DNA of 64,000 nt from Duganella sp. BJB476 (GTDB lineage Bacteria > Pseudomonadota > Gammaproteobacteria > Burkholderiales > Burkholderiaceae_D). The notes beneath the pieces are model-generated. The model saw only the letters and a list, made by a program, of their open reading frames with translations, made no database searches and had not been told where the DNA came from. Both the position numbers and the translations under genes were made by a program. Location of the stretch: assembly GCF_003416895.1 (NCBI RefSeq), contig NZ_QVIO01000005.1, forward strand, positions 62,001 through 126,000. The letters are read 5' to 3'. This document shows, piece after piece, positions 53,409 through 62,264 of the stretch; the first letter of the stretch is position 1; every line of letters starts with the position of its first letter.

Positions 53409-53493
53409 GGGGTCAAGTCTGACATTCGGACACGGCCTCTGGCGTAGCAAGCGCATACGGCCGAGCTTGTGTCCGAATGTCAGACTTGACCCC
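53409..53493. repeat. dispersed element with 25-bp perfect terminal inverted repeats
   Basis: The arms 53409-53433 and 53469-53493 are exact reverse complements of 25 bases beginning GGGGTCAAGTCTGACATTCG, with a 35-base spacer. The element fills most of the gap between M13 copies 2 and 3. A half copy with 21 of 25 matches is at 40047-40071. There is no coding sequence, so it is probably a REP/MITE-like repeat. Confidence 0.85.
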
Positions 53494-53513
53494 AGTGTTT
53501 TTCAAACAATAAC

Positions 53514-53540
53514 AAAAAGGCCACACTTGGTGGCCTTTTT
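53514..53540 (-). terminator. rho-independent terminator of the third M13 peptidase gene
   Basis: AAAAAGGCCAC and GTGGCCTTTTT form an 11-bp stem with a five-base loop, 25 bases after the stop at 53566. The A/T ends make it functional in both directions. Confidence 0.85.
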
Positions 53541-53565
53541 ATGCGTTTTTCAGGCGATTAAGCGC

Positions 53566-55596
53566 TTACCAGATGATCACGCGCTGTTCCGGCGCAACAT
53601 ACATCTTGTCGCCCGGCTTCACGCCGAAGGCTTCGTAGAAGCCCGGCTGGTTGACCATCGTGCCGTTGGCGCGGAACTGGCCCGGCGAATGCGGATCGGT
53701 CTTGATCAGCACGATCTGCTGGGCGTCGCGCGTCTTGCTGCGCCATACCTGGGCAAAGCCCATGTAGAAGCGCTGGTCACCGGTCAGGCCGTCGATCACC
53801 GGCGCTTCTTTGCCGCCCAGCGACAGCTTGTAGGCCTTGTAGGCGATCGATACGCCGCTGTTGTCGGCGATGTTCTCGCCCAGGGTCAGCGAGCCGTTGA
53901 CGTTGTAGCCCTTGATCGGGCTGTAGCCGTCGTACTGCCTGGTCAGCGCGTCGGCCTTGGCCTTGAAGTTGGCGCGGTCTTCCTTGGTCCACCAGTCGCG
54001 CAGATTGCCGTCGCCGTCGGACTGGCTGCCCTTGTCGTCGAAGCCGTGGCTGATTTCGTGGCCGATCACCGCGCCGATGGCGCCGTAGTTGACGGCATCG
54101 TCGGCCTTGGCGTCAAAGAACGGCGGCTGCAGGATCGCGGCCGGGAACACGATCTCGTTCATCGTCGAATTGTAATAGGCGTTGATGGTCTGCGGCGTCA
54201 TGCCCCACTCTTCGCGGTCGACCGGCTTGCCCAACTTGTTGACCATGCGCTGATGGCCGAACACCGAGGCGCGCATGGCGTTGCCCACCAGGTCGCTCTT
54301 GACGATGGCCAGCGACGAGTAGTCGCGCCACTTGTTCGGGTAACCGATCTTGGGCGTGAACTTGGCCAGCTTGGCTTGCGCTTCCTTCTTGGTTTCCGGG
54401 CTCATCCAGTCCAGCGTGTCGATGCTGGCCTTGTACGAAGCCAGCAGGTTCTTCACCAGCTCTTCCATGCGCGCCTTGCGCTCCGGCGGGAAATGCTGGC
54501 CCACGTACAGCTTGCCCAGCACCTCGCCCAGGCTGCCCTCCACCAGATTCACCGCCGATTTCCAGCGCGGCGGCTTGACGGCCACGCCGGTCAGCACGGT
54601 GCTGTAGAAATCGAAGTTGGCGTCGGCGAAGTCCTTCGACAGGTAAGGCGAGGCGCGGCGCAGCAGCTGCCATTCGAAGTAGGATTTCCAGGTCGCCAGG
54701 TCGGTCTTTTCCAGCGCGGCGTTGAAGCCACTCAGGTAGCTCGGCTGGTTGACGATGACGTAGTCGATCTTGTTCGCCACGCCGGCCGCCGACAGCGCGT
54801 GCTGCCAGTCGTAGCCAGGCGCAAGCTCGGACAGCTTGGCGATCGACATCTTGTTGTAGCGCTTGACCGGGTCGCGGTTCTCGACCTTGGTCCACTGCAC
54901 CTCGGCCAGCGCGGTTTCCAGAGCGACCACGGCCTTGGCGCTGGCGGCGGCGTGCTTGTCGCCGCCCAGCGCCAGGATCTTGGCCACGTGCGCCTCGTAC
55001 TTGGCCAGCGTGTCCACCATCTTGGCGTCGTCTTTTTTCAGGTAGTAGTCGCGGTCCGGCAGGCCCAGGCCGCTTTGCGAGATGCCGACCGCGTACTTGG
55101 TCGATTCGCGCGCATCCTGGCTGACGTAGATGCCGTACGGCGCGCCGACGCCGATCTCGTCCAGGTGGGCGATCAGCATCGGGAAGGCCTTCTTGTCCTT
55201 GATGGCGCGGATGCGGTTCAGTTCACCGGCCAGCGGCTTGACGCCCAGCGCCTCCAGTTTTTTCTCGTCCATGAAGCTGGCGTACAGGTCGCCGATTTTC
55301 TGGGCGTCGCTGCCGGCCTTGCGGTTCTTGTCGGCCTCGGCCGCTTCGATGATGGCGCGCAGCTGCGGCAGCACATCATCGCGCAGCTTGGCGAAGGTGC
55401 CCCAGCTGGATTTGTCTTCGGGGATTTGCGTGCTCTTCAGCCACTCGCCGTTCAGGTAGTGATAGAAGTCGTCTTGCGGACGCACGCTGGCGTCGATGTA
55501 TTGGGTGGCGATGCCGGACACGGGGGCGGTGTCGGCGGCGCCGGCAACGGCGGTCATCAGGCTCAGGGTAAGCGCGCTCAGCAAGTATCGTTTCAC
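53566..55596 (-). CDS. M13-family zinc metallopeptidase, copy 3
   Basis: The 676-residue secreted peptidase has a signal peptide (LLSALTLSLMTAVAGAAD), HEISHGFDD, GENIADNSG and NAYYNSTMNEIVFPA, and ends QRVIIW. It shares long blocks with copy 1 (YKAYKLSLGGKEAPVIDG) and is the first of the three in transcription order. It lies 16 bases after the TonB-dependent receptor gene, so receptor and peptidase are probably co-transcribed. Confidence 0.92.
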   Translation of the reverse strand: MKRYLLSALTLSLMTAVAGAADTAPVSGIATQYIDASVRPQDDFYHYLNGEWLKSTQIPEDKSSWGTFAKLRDDVLPQLRAIIEAAEADKNRKAGSDAQKIGDLYASFMDEKKLEALGVKPLAGELNRIRAIKDKKAFPMLIAHLDEIGVGAPYGIYVSQDARESTKYAVGISQSGLGLPDRDYYLKKDDAKMVDTLAKYEAHVAKILALGGDKHAAASAKAVVALETALAEVQWTKVENRDPVKRYNKMSIAKLSELAPGYDWQHALSAAGVANKIDYVIVNQPSYLSGFNAALEKTDLATWKSYFEWQLLRRASPYLSKDFADANFDFYSTVLTGVAVKPPRWKSAVNLVEGSLGEVLGKLYVGQHFPPERKARMEELVKNLLASYKASIDTLDWMSPETKKEAQAKLAKFTPKIGYPNKWRDYSSLAIVKSDLVGNAMRASVFGHQRMVNKLGKPVDREEWGMTPQTINAYYNSTMNEIVFPAAILQPPFFDAKADDAVNYGAIGAVIGHEISHGFDDKGSQSDGDGNLRDWWTKEDRANFKAKADALTRQYDGYSPIKGYNVNGSLTLGENIADNSGVSIAYKAYKLSLGGKEAPVIDGLTGDQRFYMGFAQVWRSKTRDAQQIVLIKTDPHSPGQFRANGTMVNQPGFYEAFGVKPGDKMYVAPEQRVIIW

Positions 55597-55612
55597 TGCA
55601 TTTCCTTCTTGG

Positions 55613-57841
55613 TCAGAATTTCATCTCGTATTTGACGCTCCAGACCACGTAAGTCTGGTTGGTCGTGTTGGCCAGTTGTGCCAGGCCATTGGTGGTCACG
55701 ATATTACTACCCAGCGCGTCTTCCGCCATTAAATTATTTGCAGAAATGCGGACTTGATTGCGCGCGTTGAACTTCCACAGGCCGTAGGCGTCGAACGAGC
55801 GCTTGCGGCTGGTGGTCACCACCTGCTCGGCGCTGCTCTGGATGACGGTCTCCGGCGTCCAGTTCAGGCTGGCGCCCAGGGTCAACGGCACCGGTTTCAG
55901 GCGGTAGTCCAGGCCGACGTTGGCGGTCTGCTTGGGCTGCGCGTCGAGGCGGTTGTTGGGGCCGGGGATGCCGTCCACGCTGGACCAGAAGCGGCTGTAG
56001 TTGGAACGGAAATCGATCGCCGGGCCATCCGCGATCAGCTCCTGCAACTGGAACTTGGCCTCCAGCTCGATGCCCTTGGTGAGCGCGTGGCCGATGTTGG
56101 CCGGCGTCGACACCCAGCGCGGGCCGGTCGGCGTGTTCTGCAAGGTCAGCTCGCGGCGGATCAGGTCCTTGATGTCGCGCACGAAGCCGCCGGCCGTGAT
56201 GATGCCGCTGCGGCCCAGGTAGTGCTCGTACGCGAAGTCCAGGCCGGTCGCCAGTTCGGGCTTCAGGTCGGGGTTGCCGGTACGGTCGGGACGGGTGGCG
56301 CTGTTCAGCCGCGACAGCGACGGCAAGGCGATCAGGTCCTGGATGTTGGCGGCCTTGTAGCTCTTGGTCAGGCTGGCGCGGATCTGGTCCTTGTCGTGCT
56401 CGGGAATGCGGTAGACGCCGTGCAGCAGCGGGCTCAGCACGCTGCTGGTGTTGCTGATGTCCTGGCCGGCGCGAGTGCTGGTGGTGCGTATGCCTTCCCA
56501 GCGCAGGCCGGCATAGCCCGACCACTGCTTGTTGATGTCCCACTCGTCCTGTGCGAACACGGCCAGGCGGCGGGTGTCGGCGGTCAGGTTGTCGCCGGAA
56601 TCGCCGAACTGCGAGACACCGTTCTTGTCCAGCGAAGTCTTGGTCTCGACGCGATGGCCCAGCTCGACATCCCAGCCGGCCGCCAGCGAGTGTTCCTTGC
56701 CGATCGGCGTGGTGTACTTGCCGCCGCTGCTGGCGCTGCGGTCGCGCACGGTGGCGTCGTCGGTGTAGCGCTGCAGCAGGTTACCGGCGTTCTCGTATTG
56801 ATAGCGCAGCGAGTCGCTGTCGCTGTGGCCGCTGCCGAAGCCGAACTTGACGTCCAGCTTGGACGCGCCCTCCAGCTTGTGCACCCAGTTGCCGAAGCCG
56901 CGCAAAAAGGTCGATTCCGAGTGGGTGCCGGTCAGCGCCAGGTTGTATTCGGGCGGTTGCTGCAAGGCCGGCGGCACCAGGCCGAAGTTCTGCGTCAGGT
57001 CGCTGCGCGAGTTGCCGTCGCTGCGGTTGACCATCAGGAAGGGCTGGAAGTTGAGCGTATCGCCGCTGTCGAATTTATAAGACAGGCGCGGCGTCAGGTG
57101 GATGCCGCGCGAAGTGCGCTTGGTTTCGTCGAGGACGTTCTGGTCCTTGAGCACCACGCCGTCTTCGCGGGTGTCGCGGTTGTAGGTTTCGGTCTGGTCG
57201 TGCTGGCGGTTTTCGAAGACCGAACCGGTCAGCAGCCAGGTCAGGCTGCCCACCTTGCCCGGCACCGTCAGCGAGACGTTCGGCGCGTGGCGGCCCTGCT
57301 CGATGCTGTCGGTGAACTTGAGCTGGTTGTCTTTTTGCTGGTAGCCGTCGCGCAGGATGATGTTGATGGTGCCGGCGATGGCGCGCGTGCTGTGCTCGGC
57401 GATCGGGCCGCGCATGATTTCCACCCGCTCGACCTGGTCGGGCGACAGCGATTCCATCGAGAAGCCGGCCGGCGGCCGTTCGCCGTTCAGCAGCACCTGC
57501 GTGTAGCCGTTGCCCATGCCGCGCATGCGCACGTCGCCGCCACGGCCGGGACGGCCGCCGATGGTCACGCCCGGCAGGCGCTTGAGGATGTCGCCGAGGT
57601 TGCTGTCGCCGTTGCGGTCCAGCTCTTCGCGGCCATATATCTGCTTGCCGGCCACCGAGTTGCGGCGTTCGTCCATGTCGCTGGCGCGGCCGCCGCTGAT
57701 GGTGACCTGGGGCACCGGCTTGCCGTCCGGCCCCAGGGCCGGCTTGGCGGGTGCGGTGGTGGTGGGTGCAGCGTCGGCTTGTGCATACACATCGGAAGCG
57801 CCCAACAGGGCCAGACAGGCGAAGGGGATCAGTTTGTTCAT
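55613..57841 (-). CDS. TonB-dependent receptor linked to M13 peptidases
   Basis: The 742-residue outer-membrane receptor has a signal peptide ending SDVYAQA. Its plug domain has PQVTISGGRASDMDERRNS, GDILKRLPGVTIGGRPG, VRMRGMGNGYTQVLLNGE and VERVEIMRGPIAEHSTRAIA, and the 22-strand-type barrel ends VVWSVKYEMKF with C-terminal Phe. No N-terminal signalling extension is seen. Position directly upstream of a secreted oligopeptidase suggests uptake of peptides or peptide-like metal chelators. The ATG at 57841 fits the signal peptide; a GTG three codons earlier is in frame. Confidence 0.92.
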   Translation of the reverse strand: MNKLIPFACLALLGASDVYAQADAAPTTTAPAKPALGPDGKPVPQVTISGGRASDMDERRNSVAGKQIYGREELDRNGDSNLGDILKRLPGVTIGGRPGRGGDVRMRGMGNGYTQVLLNGERPPAGFSMESLSPDQVERVEIMRGPIAEHSTRAIAGTINIILRDGYQQKDNQLKFTDSIEQGRHAPNVSLTVPGKVGSLTWLLTGSVFENRQHDQTETYNRDTREDGVVLKDQNVLDETKRTSRGIHLTPRLSYKFDSGDTLNFQPFLMVNRSDGNSRSDLTQNFGLVPPALQQPPEYNLALTGTHSESTFLRGFGNWVHKLEGASKLDVKFGFGSGHSDSDSLRYQYENAGNLLQRYTDDATVRDRSASSGGKYTTPIGKEHSLAAGWDVELGHRVETKTSLDKNGVSQFGDSGDNLTADTRRLAVFAQDEWDINKQWSGYAGLRWEGIRTTSTRAGQDISNTSSVLSPLLHGVYRIPEHDKDQIRASLTKSYKAANIQDLIALPSLSRLNSATRPDRTGNPDLKPELATGLDFAYEHYLGRSGIITAGGFVRDIKDLIRRELTLQNTPTGPRWVSTPANIGHALTKGIELEAKFQLQELIADGPAIDFRSNYSRFWSSVDGIPGPNNRLDAQPKQTANVGLDYRLKPVPLTLGASLNWTPETVIQSSAEQVVTTSRKRSFDAYGLWKFNARNQVRISANNLMAEDALGSNIVTTNGLAQLANTTNQTYVVWSVKYEMKF

Positions 57842-57921
57842 AGGCTGCACATTCTACCGGCAGCCCTGCTGGCAAAAGGGCCAGCAGGCCGATTTTTACT
57901 TTACGATACACACCCGCGCCG

Positions 57922-58001
57922 CGTCATTCCCGCGAAAGCGGGAATCTATACTGAGCCAGACCGGATACTCAGCATGGGTTCTCGCCTGCGCGGGAACGAC
58001 G
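57922..58001. repeat. 80-bp dispersed repeat with nested inverted repeats (dRS3-like core)
   Basis: The ends 57922-57934 and 57989-58001 are inverted repeats with one mismatch (CGTCATTCCCGCG type). The left end is itself the palindrome ATTCCC-N8-GGGAAT (57926-57945), the form of Neisseria dRS3 and of a common proteobacterial repeat. CTGAG/CTCAG forms an inner pair. It lies between the receptor start and the Spy-like stop. Confidence 0.75.
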
Positions 58002-58007
58002 GGCGGC

Positions 58008-58583
58008 TTAGCCGCCCGGCAGGCTGATGCTGGCGCCGCCAGGTCCGCCGATGCCGCCACCCATGCCGCCCTTGCGGCCGCCGCGATGCTGCTCGCCGCC
58101 CTCTTCCTTGCGCGGCGCACCGCCGCTGCGGACGCCATTGTCCGGCACCCGCATCAGCTGTTCGCCGACCAGCTGCACCACGGCCTGGCGCTGGGTTTCA
58201 TTCAGGGCATCGTTGACGGTCAGCCACCATTCGCGCATCAGCTTTTCCTCCAGCGCGCTGGCCGTAGTTTCCTCGTCCACCGCCTTGGCCAGGTCGCGCA
58301 GCTCGACATTGGCATTCCTGGTGCCTTCCAGCGTGGCCGCCTGCAGGCGTTCGCGACGCGACTGGCGCTCGCGCAGCAGGTTGCGGGTCTTGCTTTCGGT
58401 CTGCTGCCACAGCACTTGCTGGTTGGCGTTCAGGTTCAGCGATTTTTTCAGCTCGGCCGCCATCGGCAGGAAATCCTCGGCGCGCATTTCCATGACAGGC
58501 AGCGCGAAAGCCGGCAGCAAGGCCGCGCTCAGGGCCAGCGCGACAGTCACGCGCTGCAACTTGAAACAGAAACTAGTACGCAT
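58008..58583 (-). CDS. Spy/CpxP-like periplasmic protein
   Basis: The 191-residue protein has a signal peptide (VTVALALSAALLPAFALP) and a helical domain with two LTxxQ-like motifs (LNLNANQQVLWQQ and LNETQRQAV). It is rich in Arg/Glu and resembles Spy/CpxP-family periplasmic chaperones. The tail is Gly-rich (GGMGGGIGGPGG). The stop codon sits in the loop of a small GGGCGGC/GCCGCCC hairpin. A terminator-like structure lies just before its ribosome site (58599-58627). The family assignment is moderate. Confidence 0.6.
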   Translation of the reverse strand: MRTSFCFKLQRVTVALALSAALLPAFALPVMEMRAEDFLPMAAELKKSLNLNANQQVLWQQTESKTRNLLRERQSRRERLQAATLEGTRNANVELRDLAKAVDEETTASALEEKLMREWWLTVNDALNETQRQAVVQLVGEQLMRVPDNGVRSGGAPRKEEGGEQHRGGRKGGMGGGIGGPGGASISLPGG

Positions 58584-58598
58584 GTGAGCTCCGTAGAT

Positions 58599-58627
58599 AA
58601 AAAAAAGCCTGCGCTTGGGGCGCAGGC
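58599..58627 (-). terminator. terminator-like hairpin in the leader of the Spy-like gene
   Basis: On the minus strand GCCTGCGC and GCGCAGGC form an 8-bp stem with a five-base loop, directly followed by eight T. It lies between about 16 and 44 bases upstream of the ATG, ahead of the GGAGCT ribosome site. It is either an attenuator of this gene or the end of a short transcript from the 58628-58946 gap, in which no gene was recognised. Confidence 0.75.
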
Positions 58628-58946
58628 GAAAACCACTTCAGGGTAGAGAGAAATACGAGTTCAGTTTAGGTCGCGCCCCCCGCCGTTACAGGACTTCTTA
58701 CAATTGCTTACGGTCGTGAACGTGAAGGATACACTGCGTACAAAACAGCAAACTTGATGCAACGCCAAGCGGGCGCTGGTGTGCTTCAAATGTCAACGGC
58801 CAGCGTTGTAAATTCTCGTAAAGGTATAAATGATTTCGCGACGGCTACTACGTTTGCCGGGAATCAGGTTTATACTCAACTCAAGCGCGTTGCGGCGGGG
58901 TGGCCCACCGGCGACGGCTGTCGGCAACAGCTTCGATAGGTGAAAC

Positions 58947-60392
58947 ATGGGCAAGAAACTAAAGAATTCCGGACTGGTCGGCCTGGGCGTCATTGCCGGC
59001 ATCGCTGTGTCCCTGCAATTTTCCGCCATGGCGCAAAAGCCGGTGGACCCGCCGCTGCCGTTGGAGGAACTGCGCCAGCTGGCCGACGTGTTCGGCCTGA
59101 TCAAGTCCGACTATGTCGAAAAGGTCGAGGACAAGAAGCTGCTGACCGAAGCCATCTCCGGCATGGTGGCCTCGCTGGACCCGCATTCCGCCTATCTGGA
59201 CAAGAAAGCCTACGCCGAGCTGCGCGAGGGTTCGCAGGGCAAGTTCGTCGGCCTCGGCATCGAGATCGGCCAGAGCGAGGACGGCTACATCAAGATCGTC
59301 GCGCCGATCGAGGATTCGCCGGCCTGGCGCGCCGGCATCAAGGCGGGCGACCTGATCTCCCGCCTGGACAACACGCCGGTCAAGGGCCTGAGCCTGGACG
59401 AGTCGGTCAAGAAGATGCGCGGCGAGCCGCACACCAAGGTCAGCATGACGATCCTGCGCAAGGGCGAGGCCGAGCCGCTGGTGTTCAACATCACGCGCGA
59501 AGAGATCCACCAGAAGAGCGTCAAGGGCAAGATCGTCGAGCCTGGCTATGCATGGCTGCGCATTTCGCAGTTCCAGGAGCCGACCGTCGATGACCTGGCC
59601 GCCAAGATTATCGAATTGTACAAACAGGACCCGAACATCAAGGGCCTGGTGCTGGACCTGCGCAACGACCCGGGCGGCGTGCTGCAAGGCGCGATCGGCG
59701 TGGCGGCGGCCTTCCTGCCCAAGGATGCGGCCATCGTCTCGACCAACGGCCAGCTGCCGGACTCCAAGCAGATCTTCTACGGCCGTCCCGAATACTACGC
59801 GCTGCGCAACGACAGCGACGCGCTGGCCAAGCTGCCGGCCGCCATCAAGCAGGTGCCGATGGCGGTGCTGGTCAACACCGGATCGGCCTCGGCCTCGGAA
59901 ATCGTCGCCGGCGCGCTGCAGGACTACAAGCGGGCCGACATCATCGGCACCCAGACCTTCGGCAAGGGATCGGTGCAGACCATCCGCCAGCTGACCGCCG
60001 ACACCGCCGTCAAGCTGACCACGGCGCGCTACTACACGCCGAACGGCCGTTCGATCCAGGCCAAGGGCATCGTGCCGGACCTGGCGGTGGATGAAAACGC
60101 CGACGGCGACGGCCTGAACGCGCTGCGCACCCGCGAAGCCGACCTCGACAAGCACCTGACCAACGACCGCGACCAGGAAATCGCCAAGAGCAAGCGCGAC
60201 GAGCTGGAAGAACAGCTGCGCATCGTGGCGCTGGAGAAGAAACGCAAGCCGCTGGAATACGGCAGCGCCGACGATTTCCAGCTGGCGCAGGCGCTGAACC
60301 ACCTGAAAGGCTTGCCGGTGCAGCTGGCCAAGCCGGAGACCACGGTGGTGCAGGCCGAAGTGGGCGTGAAGAAGGATCTGGCCAAGAAATAA
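58947..60392 (+). CDS. ctpA: carboxyl-terminal processing protease CtpA (S41)
   Basis: The 481-residue periplasmic serine protease has an N-terminal signal/anchor (GLVGLGVIAGIAVSLQFSAMAQ), a PDZ domain at about residues 95-175 (GLGIEIGQ, GIKAGDLISRLD), and a catalytic domain. The catalytic domain has the GSASASE motif (312-318) and Lys340 in FGKGSVQ forming the Ser/Lys dyad. It trims or degrades envelope proteins. The ATG has AGGTG ahead. The preceding 363 bases hold the Spy-like leader and presumably this promoter. A strong terminator follows. Confidence 0.93.
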   Translation: MGKKLKNSGLVGLGVIAGIAVSLQFSAMAQKPVDPPLPLEELRQLADVFGLIKSDYVEKVEDKKLLTEAISGMVASLDPHSAYLDKKAYAELREGSQGKFVGLGIEIGQSEDGYIKIVAPIEDSPAWRAGIKAGDLISRLDNTPVKGLSLDESVKKMRGEPHTKVSMTILRKGEAEPLVFNITREEIHQKSVKGKIVEPGYAWLRISQFQEPTVDDLAAKIIELYKQDPNIKGLVLDLRNDPGGVLQGAIGVAAAFLPKDAAIVSTNGQLPDSKQIFYGRPEYYALRNDSDALAKLPAAIKQVPMAVLVNTGSASASEIVAGALQDYKRADIIGTQTFGKGSVQTIRQLTADTAVKLTTARYYTPNGRSIQAKGIVPDLAVDENADGDGLNALRTREADLDKHLTNDRDQEIAKSKRDELEEQLRIVALEKKRKPLEYGSADDFQLAQALNHLKGLPVQLAKPETTVVQAEVGVKKDLAKK

Positions 60393-60414
60393 CTGTATTT
60401 GTTGTAGCGAACTC

Positions 60415-60445
60415 AGCGGCGCCCCAGGGGCGCCGCTTTTATTTT
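60415..60445 (+). terminator. rho-independent terminator after ctpA
   Basis: AGCGGCGCCCC and GGGGCGCCGCT pair over 11 positions with almost no loop and are followed by TTTATTTT. It starts 22 bases after the ctpA stop. Confidence 0.88.
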
Positions 60446-60520
60446 CGCCTAACATGCAGTCATTGTGTAGAATTTGCCTCATTATTGGCGTAAGCCATTG
60501 CTTAATTTGAAAGTTTAAAC

Positions 60521-61642
60521 ATGAAACAAGCGGTCATCAGCGGTACCGGTCTCTTTACGCCAGCCCAGTCGATCTCCAACGAAGAGCTGGTGGAATGCTT
60601 CAATGCCTATGCCGAGCAGTTCAACGCCGACAACGCCGCCGCCATCGCGGACGGCAGCGTCACCGCCCTGGAACTGTCCAGCGTGGCCTTCATCGAGAAG
60701 GCGTCGGGCATCAAATCGCGCTACGTGATGGAAAAGACCGGCATCCTGGACCCGCAGCGCATGGTGTCGCGCATCCCCGAGCGCGCCGACGAGGAATTGT
60801 CGCTGCAGGCGGAAATCTGCGTCGCGGCGGCGCGCCAGGCGCTGGACCGCGCCGGCCGCGTGCCGGCCGATATCGACATGGTGCTGGTGGCCTGCTCGAA
60901 TATGCAGCGCGGCTATCCGGCGATGGCGGTGGAAGTGCAAGGCGCGCTGGGCATCGAAGGCTACGGCTTCGACATGAACGTGGCCTGCTCGTCGGCCACC
61001 TTCGGCATCCAGCAGGCGGTGGCGGCGGTGCAGAGCGGCCAGGCGCGCGCGGTGCTGGTGCTCAATCCTGAAATCACCAGCGGCCACCTGAACTGGCGCG
61101 ACCGCGACAGCCACTTCATCTTCGGCGACGCCTGCACGGCGATGGTGATCGAGGCGGCCGACACGGCCAAGGGTTCGCACCGCTGGGAAATCGTCGAGAC
61201 CAAGCTCAAGACCAGCTTCTCCAACAACATCCGCAACAACTTCGGCTTCCTGAACCGCTTCGACGAAGCCGGCATCGGCCAGCCGGACAAGCTGTTCCGC
61301 CAGCAGGGCCGCAAGGTGTTCAAGGACGTGTGCCCGATGGCCGCCGAGATGATCAAGACCACCGTCGCCGGCGCCGGCCTGGAAGTGCCGCAGGTGAGCC
61401 GCTACTGGCTGCACCAGGCCAACCTGAACATGAACCTGCTGATCAGCCGCATGGTGCTGGGCCGCGACGCCGAACCGGGCGAAGCGCCGGTAATCCTGGA
61501 CACCTACGCCAACACCTCGTCGGCCGGTTCGGTGATCGCCTTCCACAAGCACTCGGACGACATGGCGCCCGGCCAGCTGGGCGTGATCTGCTCGTTCGGC
61601 GCCGGCTACTCGATCGGCTGCGTGGTGGTGCGCCGGATCTAA
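60521..61642 (+). CDS. beta-ketoacyl-ACP synthase III (FabH-like)
   Basis: The 373-residue thiolase-fold enzyme carries the KAS III triad: Cys156 in NVACSSATF, His298 in WLHQANLNM and Asn331 in YANTSSAG. It would condense an acyl-CoA with malonyl-ACP. It is longer than classical FabH (about 320) and belongs to the group with the N-terminal insert around EQFNADNAAAIADGS, seen in accessory KAS III of betaproteobacteria. It stands alone, outside a fab cluster, so it may be a fatty-acid-scavenging or specialised enzyme. No strong ribosome site is seen. Confidence 0.9.
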   Translation: MKQAVISGTGLFTPAQSISNEELVECFNAYAEQFNADNAAAIADGSVTALELSSVAFIEKASGIKSRYVMEKTGILDPQRMVSRIPERADEELSLQAEICVAAARQALDRAGRVPADIDMVLVACSNMQRGYPAMAVEVQGALGIEGYGFDMNVACSSATFGIQQAVAAVQSGQARAVLVLNPEITSGHLNWRDRDSHFIFGDACTAMVIEAADTAKGSHRWEIVETKLKTSFSNNIRNNFGFLNRFDEAGIGQPDKLFRQQGRKVFKDVCPMAAEMIKTTVAGAGLEVPQVSRYWLHQANLNMNLLISRMVLGRDAEPGEAPVILDTYANTSSAGSVIAFHKHSDDMAPGQLGVICSFGAGYSIGCVVVRRI

Positions 61643-61646
61643 GCGA

Positions 61647-62264
61647 CTAGGCGACGCAGTCGTCCAGTTCCCGCTCGACGGCCGCGAATGCGGCCGTCGT
61701 CGCTTCCGGGCCGGCGACGGTGGACTCGACGGAGAAGAAGGTCAAATTCTTCAGGCCTATCGTCGGCAGGATCGCGCGCAGATAGGGTTCGAGGAAGTCG
61801 GGCTGGCGGGCGCGTTCGCCGGTGCGGTAGCCGCCGGAGCTGACGGCGATATACACCGGACGGTCCGCCAGCGTGCCGATCTTGCCTTCCGGGGTGGCGT
61901 TGAAGGTGACGCCGATGCGCACCACGTGGTCCAGCCAGGCCTTCAGCGCCGACGGCACCGTGAAGTTGTGCATCGGCGTGGCGATGATCACGCAATCGGC
62001 GTCGCGCAGTTCGGCGATCAGGCGTTCCGACAGCACCAGCGAGGACATGGCGCGGCCACTGGCCGCCCTCGCGCCATCCCGAGTGCCCCCCAACGCGCCC
62101 GCATACTCGCCGTCGACATGCGGCAGCGGCTCGGCCCACAGATCGCGCGTGACGATCTGCGCGGCAGGGTGCTGCGACAACAGCCGGTCCATCACGCGCT
62201 GGGACAGGCGATAACTCACCGATTGCTGTCCGCGCGGGCTGCAGGTGATGTGCAGGATCTTCAT
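61647..62264 (-). CDS. azoR: FMN-dependent NADH-azoreductase
   Basis: The 205-residue flavodoxin-fold enzyme has the N-terminal FMN phosphate loop HITCSPRGQQSVSYRLS, the conserved ATPMHNFTVPSALKAWLDHV and the VSSGG motif (YIAVSSGGYRTG). It reduces azo dyes and quinones by two-electron steps using NADH. It overlaps the upstream GNAT gene by 4 bases and is divergent from a MocR-type regulator that may control it. Confidence 0.9.
   Translation of the reverse strand: MKILHITCSPRGQQSVSYRLSQRVMDRLLSQHPAAQIVTRDLWAEPLPHVDGEYAGALGGTRDGARAASGRAMSSLVLSERLIAELRDADCVIIATPMHNFTVPSALKAWLDHVVRIGVTFNATPEGKIGTLADRPVYIAVSSGGYRTGERARQPDFLEPYLRAILPTIGLKNLTFFSVESTVAGPEATTAAFAAVERELDDCVA

Noticed and set aside
58000..58016. 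GGGCGGC/GCCGCCC hairpin around the Spy-like stop codon as a terminator
   Set aside because: The stem is short, includes coding bases and has no T-run; it may simply be part of the repeat border.
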